A stretch of DNA of 64,000 nt from Kribbella antibiotica (GTDB lineage: Bacteria; Actinomycetota; Actinomycetes; Propionibacteriales; Kribbellaceae): the NCBI RefSeq assembly GCF_004349055.1, contig NZ_SMKX01000027.1:16888-80887 (forward strand). Reading direction: 5' to 3'. This document shows, in pieces, positions 62,655-64,000 of this stretch. The first letter of the stretch is position 1. Each line of letters starts with the position of its first letter. The position numbers and the translations under genes were made by a program. The notes beneath the pieces were generated by a model. That model was not told the DNA's origin. It saw only the letters and a list, made by a program, of their open reading frames with translations, and did no database searches.

Positions 62655-63950
62655 ATGCCTGCTTACGATGCCGCCGCCGTCGCCGCACTTGCCGACGAGC
62701 GGGTCAGCCGCCGCGACCGGGTACTGCCGCCTGCCTTCTGGGGCCGGACCATCGCCGAGGTGCTGGCCGAGAAACCGCGGCTGTCGCAGCTGCCGACCCC
62801 GCTGATGACGCTGTCCGCGCCCGGGATCCAGCACAACATCGACACCCTGGCCGGCTGGTGCACCCAGCACGGCGTCGAGCACGCGCCACACGGCAAGACC
62901 ACGATGGCCCCTGCGCTGTGGGCCAAGCAGTTGGATGCCGGTGCCTGCGCGCTCACGCTGGCGAACGTCTACCACCTGGCGGTAGCCCGGCAGTTCGGCG
63001 TCCAGCGGGTGCTGATCGCGAACTCGGTCGTCTCGCCGCTTCAGCTGCGCTGGATCGCCGACGAGCTGGCGCGCGATCCGGAGTTCGAGGTGTCGGTCTG
63101 GGCCGACTCGGTGCGGACGGTCGAGATCATGGAGGCGGCTCGGTCGGCGTACGTCGATCCGGATGCGCGACTGCTCGACGTCATGGTGGAGTTCGGCGCA
63201 CCGGGCGGCCGAACGGGCGCTCGGGACTTCGAGACCGCCGAGGCCGTGGCTTCTGCGGTGGCGGAGTCATCGACGTTGCGACTCGTCGGAGTGGCCGCTT
63301 ATGAGGGTGCTGTCAGCGGTGACGTCGACGAGGCCGGACTAAGCGCCGTACGGGCGTTCTTGGAGGACATGGCTGAGCTGCATTCGCGGCTGGGCGAGTT
63401 CTACGCCGAGGGCGTCGTACCGATCGTCACTGCGGGTGGCAGCGAGTTCTTCGAGCTGGTGGCGGAGGTGCTCGCGCCGTTGCAGGATGCTCGCGTGATT
63501 GTGCGCTCCGGCGCGTACATCTCGCACGATGACGGCCTGTACCGGCGGGTGTCGCCGCTGGGCAACGCGCCGCGCACCGACGGCGAGCAGCTCGTCGCGG
63601 CGATGCACGGCTGGATGCGGATCACGTCGCAGCCTGAGCCTGGGCTCGCGATCTTCGACGCCGGTCGCCGCGACTTCCCGGTCGATCAGGACATGCCGGA
63701 GCCGCAGCTGATCCGGCCGCGTTCTTCCGGCGAGGCGGTGCTCCCGGCGACGGGTATGTCGGTGACCAAGCTGAACGACCAGCACGGCTACCTGCAGTTC
63801 GGCGACGAGCCGGTGGTGATCGGGGACGAACTCCGCGTCGGCCTCTCCCATCCTTGTACGGCGTTCGACAAGTGGGGGCTGATCCCCGTGGTCGACGACC
63901 CCGATGCCGCTGACCCTGTCGTTGTGGACCTGATCCGGACGTACTTCTAA
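62655..63950 (+). CDS. Fold-III PLP amino-acid deaminase/aldolase (DSD1-like)
   Basis: 431 aa from ATG 62655 with AGGGGA 5 nt upstream. The alanine-racemase-like barrel starts around residue 45 (TPLMTLSAPGIQHNIDTLAG); the PLP lysine is Lys81 in HAPHGKTTMAP. The C-terminal beta domain has HPCTAFDKW, the metal-binding HxC-type motif of D-serine dehydratase/D-threonine aldolase relatives. Members deaminate D-serine, D-threonine-like amino acids or D-glucosaminate. The adjoining KDG kinase favours D-glucosaminate, by inference only. Confidence 0.85.
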   Translation: MPAYDAAAVAALADERVSRRDRVLPPAFWGRTIAEVLAEKPRLSQLPTPLMTLSAPGIQHNIDTLAGWCTQHGVEHAPHGKTTMAPALWAKQLDAGACALTLANVYHLAVARQFGVQRVLIANSVVSPLQLRWIADELARDPEFEVSVWADSVRTVEIMEAARSAYVDPDARLLDVMVEFGAPGGRTGARDFETAEAVASAVAESSTLRLVGVAAYEGAVSGDVDEAGLSAVRAFLEDMAELHSRLGEFYAEGVVPIVTAGGSEFFELVAEVLAPLQDARVIVRSGAYISHDDGLYRRVSPLGNAPRTDGEQLVAAMHGWMRITSQPEPGLAIFDAGRRDFPVDQDMPEPQLIRPRSSGEAVLPATGMSVTKLNDQHGYLQFGDEPVVIGDELRVGLSHPCTAFDKWGLIPVVDDPDAADPVVVDLIRTYF

Positions 63951-63979
63951 TGCCTGCCCTCCCAGCCCCGACCCAGCAG
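63950..63979 (+). CDS. Start of a downstream gene, truncated
   Basis: The deaminase stop runs into an ATG (TAATG). Ten codons (MPALPAPTQQ) follow before the adapter sequence, so only the possible beginning of a coupled gene is visible. In comparable loci I recall a D-aminoacylase-type hydrolase here, but nothing in these ten codons shows it. Confidence 0.35.
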
Positions 63980-64000
63980 CTGTCTCTTATACACACTGAC
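63980..64000. other. Nextera/Tn5 mosaic-end adapter remnant
   Basis: The last 21 bases read CTGTCTCTTATACACA followed by CTGAC. This matches the Nextera mosaic end plus read-1 adapter (...ACACATCTGAC) with one base missing. It is library-preparation sequence, not genome, and marks the true end of the contig. Confidence 0.95.

Noticed and set aside
63622..63996. Minus-strand frame of 124 codons at the contig end
   Set aside because: Its first codons come from adapter sequence and the rest is antisense to the PLP deaminase.
63980..64000. A genuine Tn5/IS50 insertion end
   Set aside because: Only the synthetic mosaic end is present, followed by the sequencing-adapter tail (CTGAC), with no IS50 sequence.

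Overview
The window is high-GC actinobacterial chromosome. GTG and TTG starts are frequent, r-proteins carry Ala/Lys-rich or acidic tails, and there are a SigE-type ECF sigma factor, an actinobacterial zinc-type S14 and a complete mce lipid-import operon. Gene content and order fit the Propionibacteriales (Kribbella/Nocardioides relatives); the genus is an inference from memory, not a database result.

Layout. (1) 1-2.8 kb: the 3' end of a plant-like ketol-acid reductoisomerase converges on the rplM-rpsI-glmM operon across a shared terminator. (2) 2.9-12.6 kb: citrate synthase, a SnoaL-like protein divergent from a TetR-GH18 pair, a large membrane protein, an ABC-F ATPase, an ECF sigma factor with a membrane partner, a methyltransferase and truA. 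(3) 12.7-36.6 kb, nearly all minus strand: the translation superoperon, read in transcription order as rpsL-rpsG-fusA-tuf, rpsJ-rplC-D-W-B-rpsS-rplV-rpsC-rplP-rpmC-rpsQ, rplN-X-E-rpsN-rpsH-rplF-R-rpsE-rpmD-rplO-secY-adk-map, and infA-rpmJ-rpsM-K-D-rpoA-rplQ. An imine-reductase-like gene behind a strong palindromic operator is inserted between map and infA. (4) 36.8-58.3 kb: a hydrolase/NTF2 fusion gene, then the beta operon rplJ-rplL ... rpoB-rpoC, split by an 11-gene mce operon (ATPase, two YrbE permeases, MceA-F, two Mce-associated proteins). (5) 58.3-64 kb: an IclR-MFS pair, then a divergent locus with RidA, IclR and a 2-keto-3-deoxygluconate kinase on one side and a fold-III PLP deaminase on the other.

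How the genes work together. Most of the window builds ribosomes and RNA polymerase. Intercistronic hairpins separate the translation sub-operons. An L10-type attenuator precedes rplJ, and the rpsJ and rpsL leaders share an identical 24-nt element. The kinase, RidA and PLP deaminase at the right end form a coherent candidate pathway in which an amino sugar acid such as D-glucosaminate is deaminated to 2-keto-3-deoxygluconate and phosphorylated.

The last 21 bases match a Nextera/Tn5 mosaic-end adapter with one base missing. The right edge is therefore an assembly artefact, and any frame read through it is chimeric.
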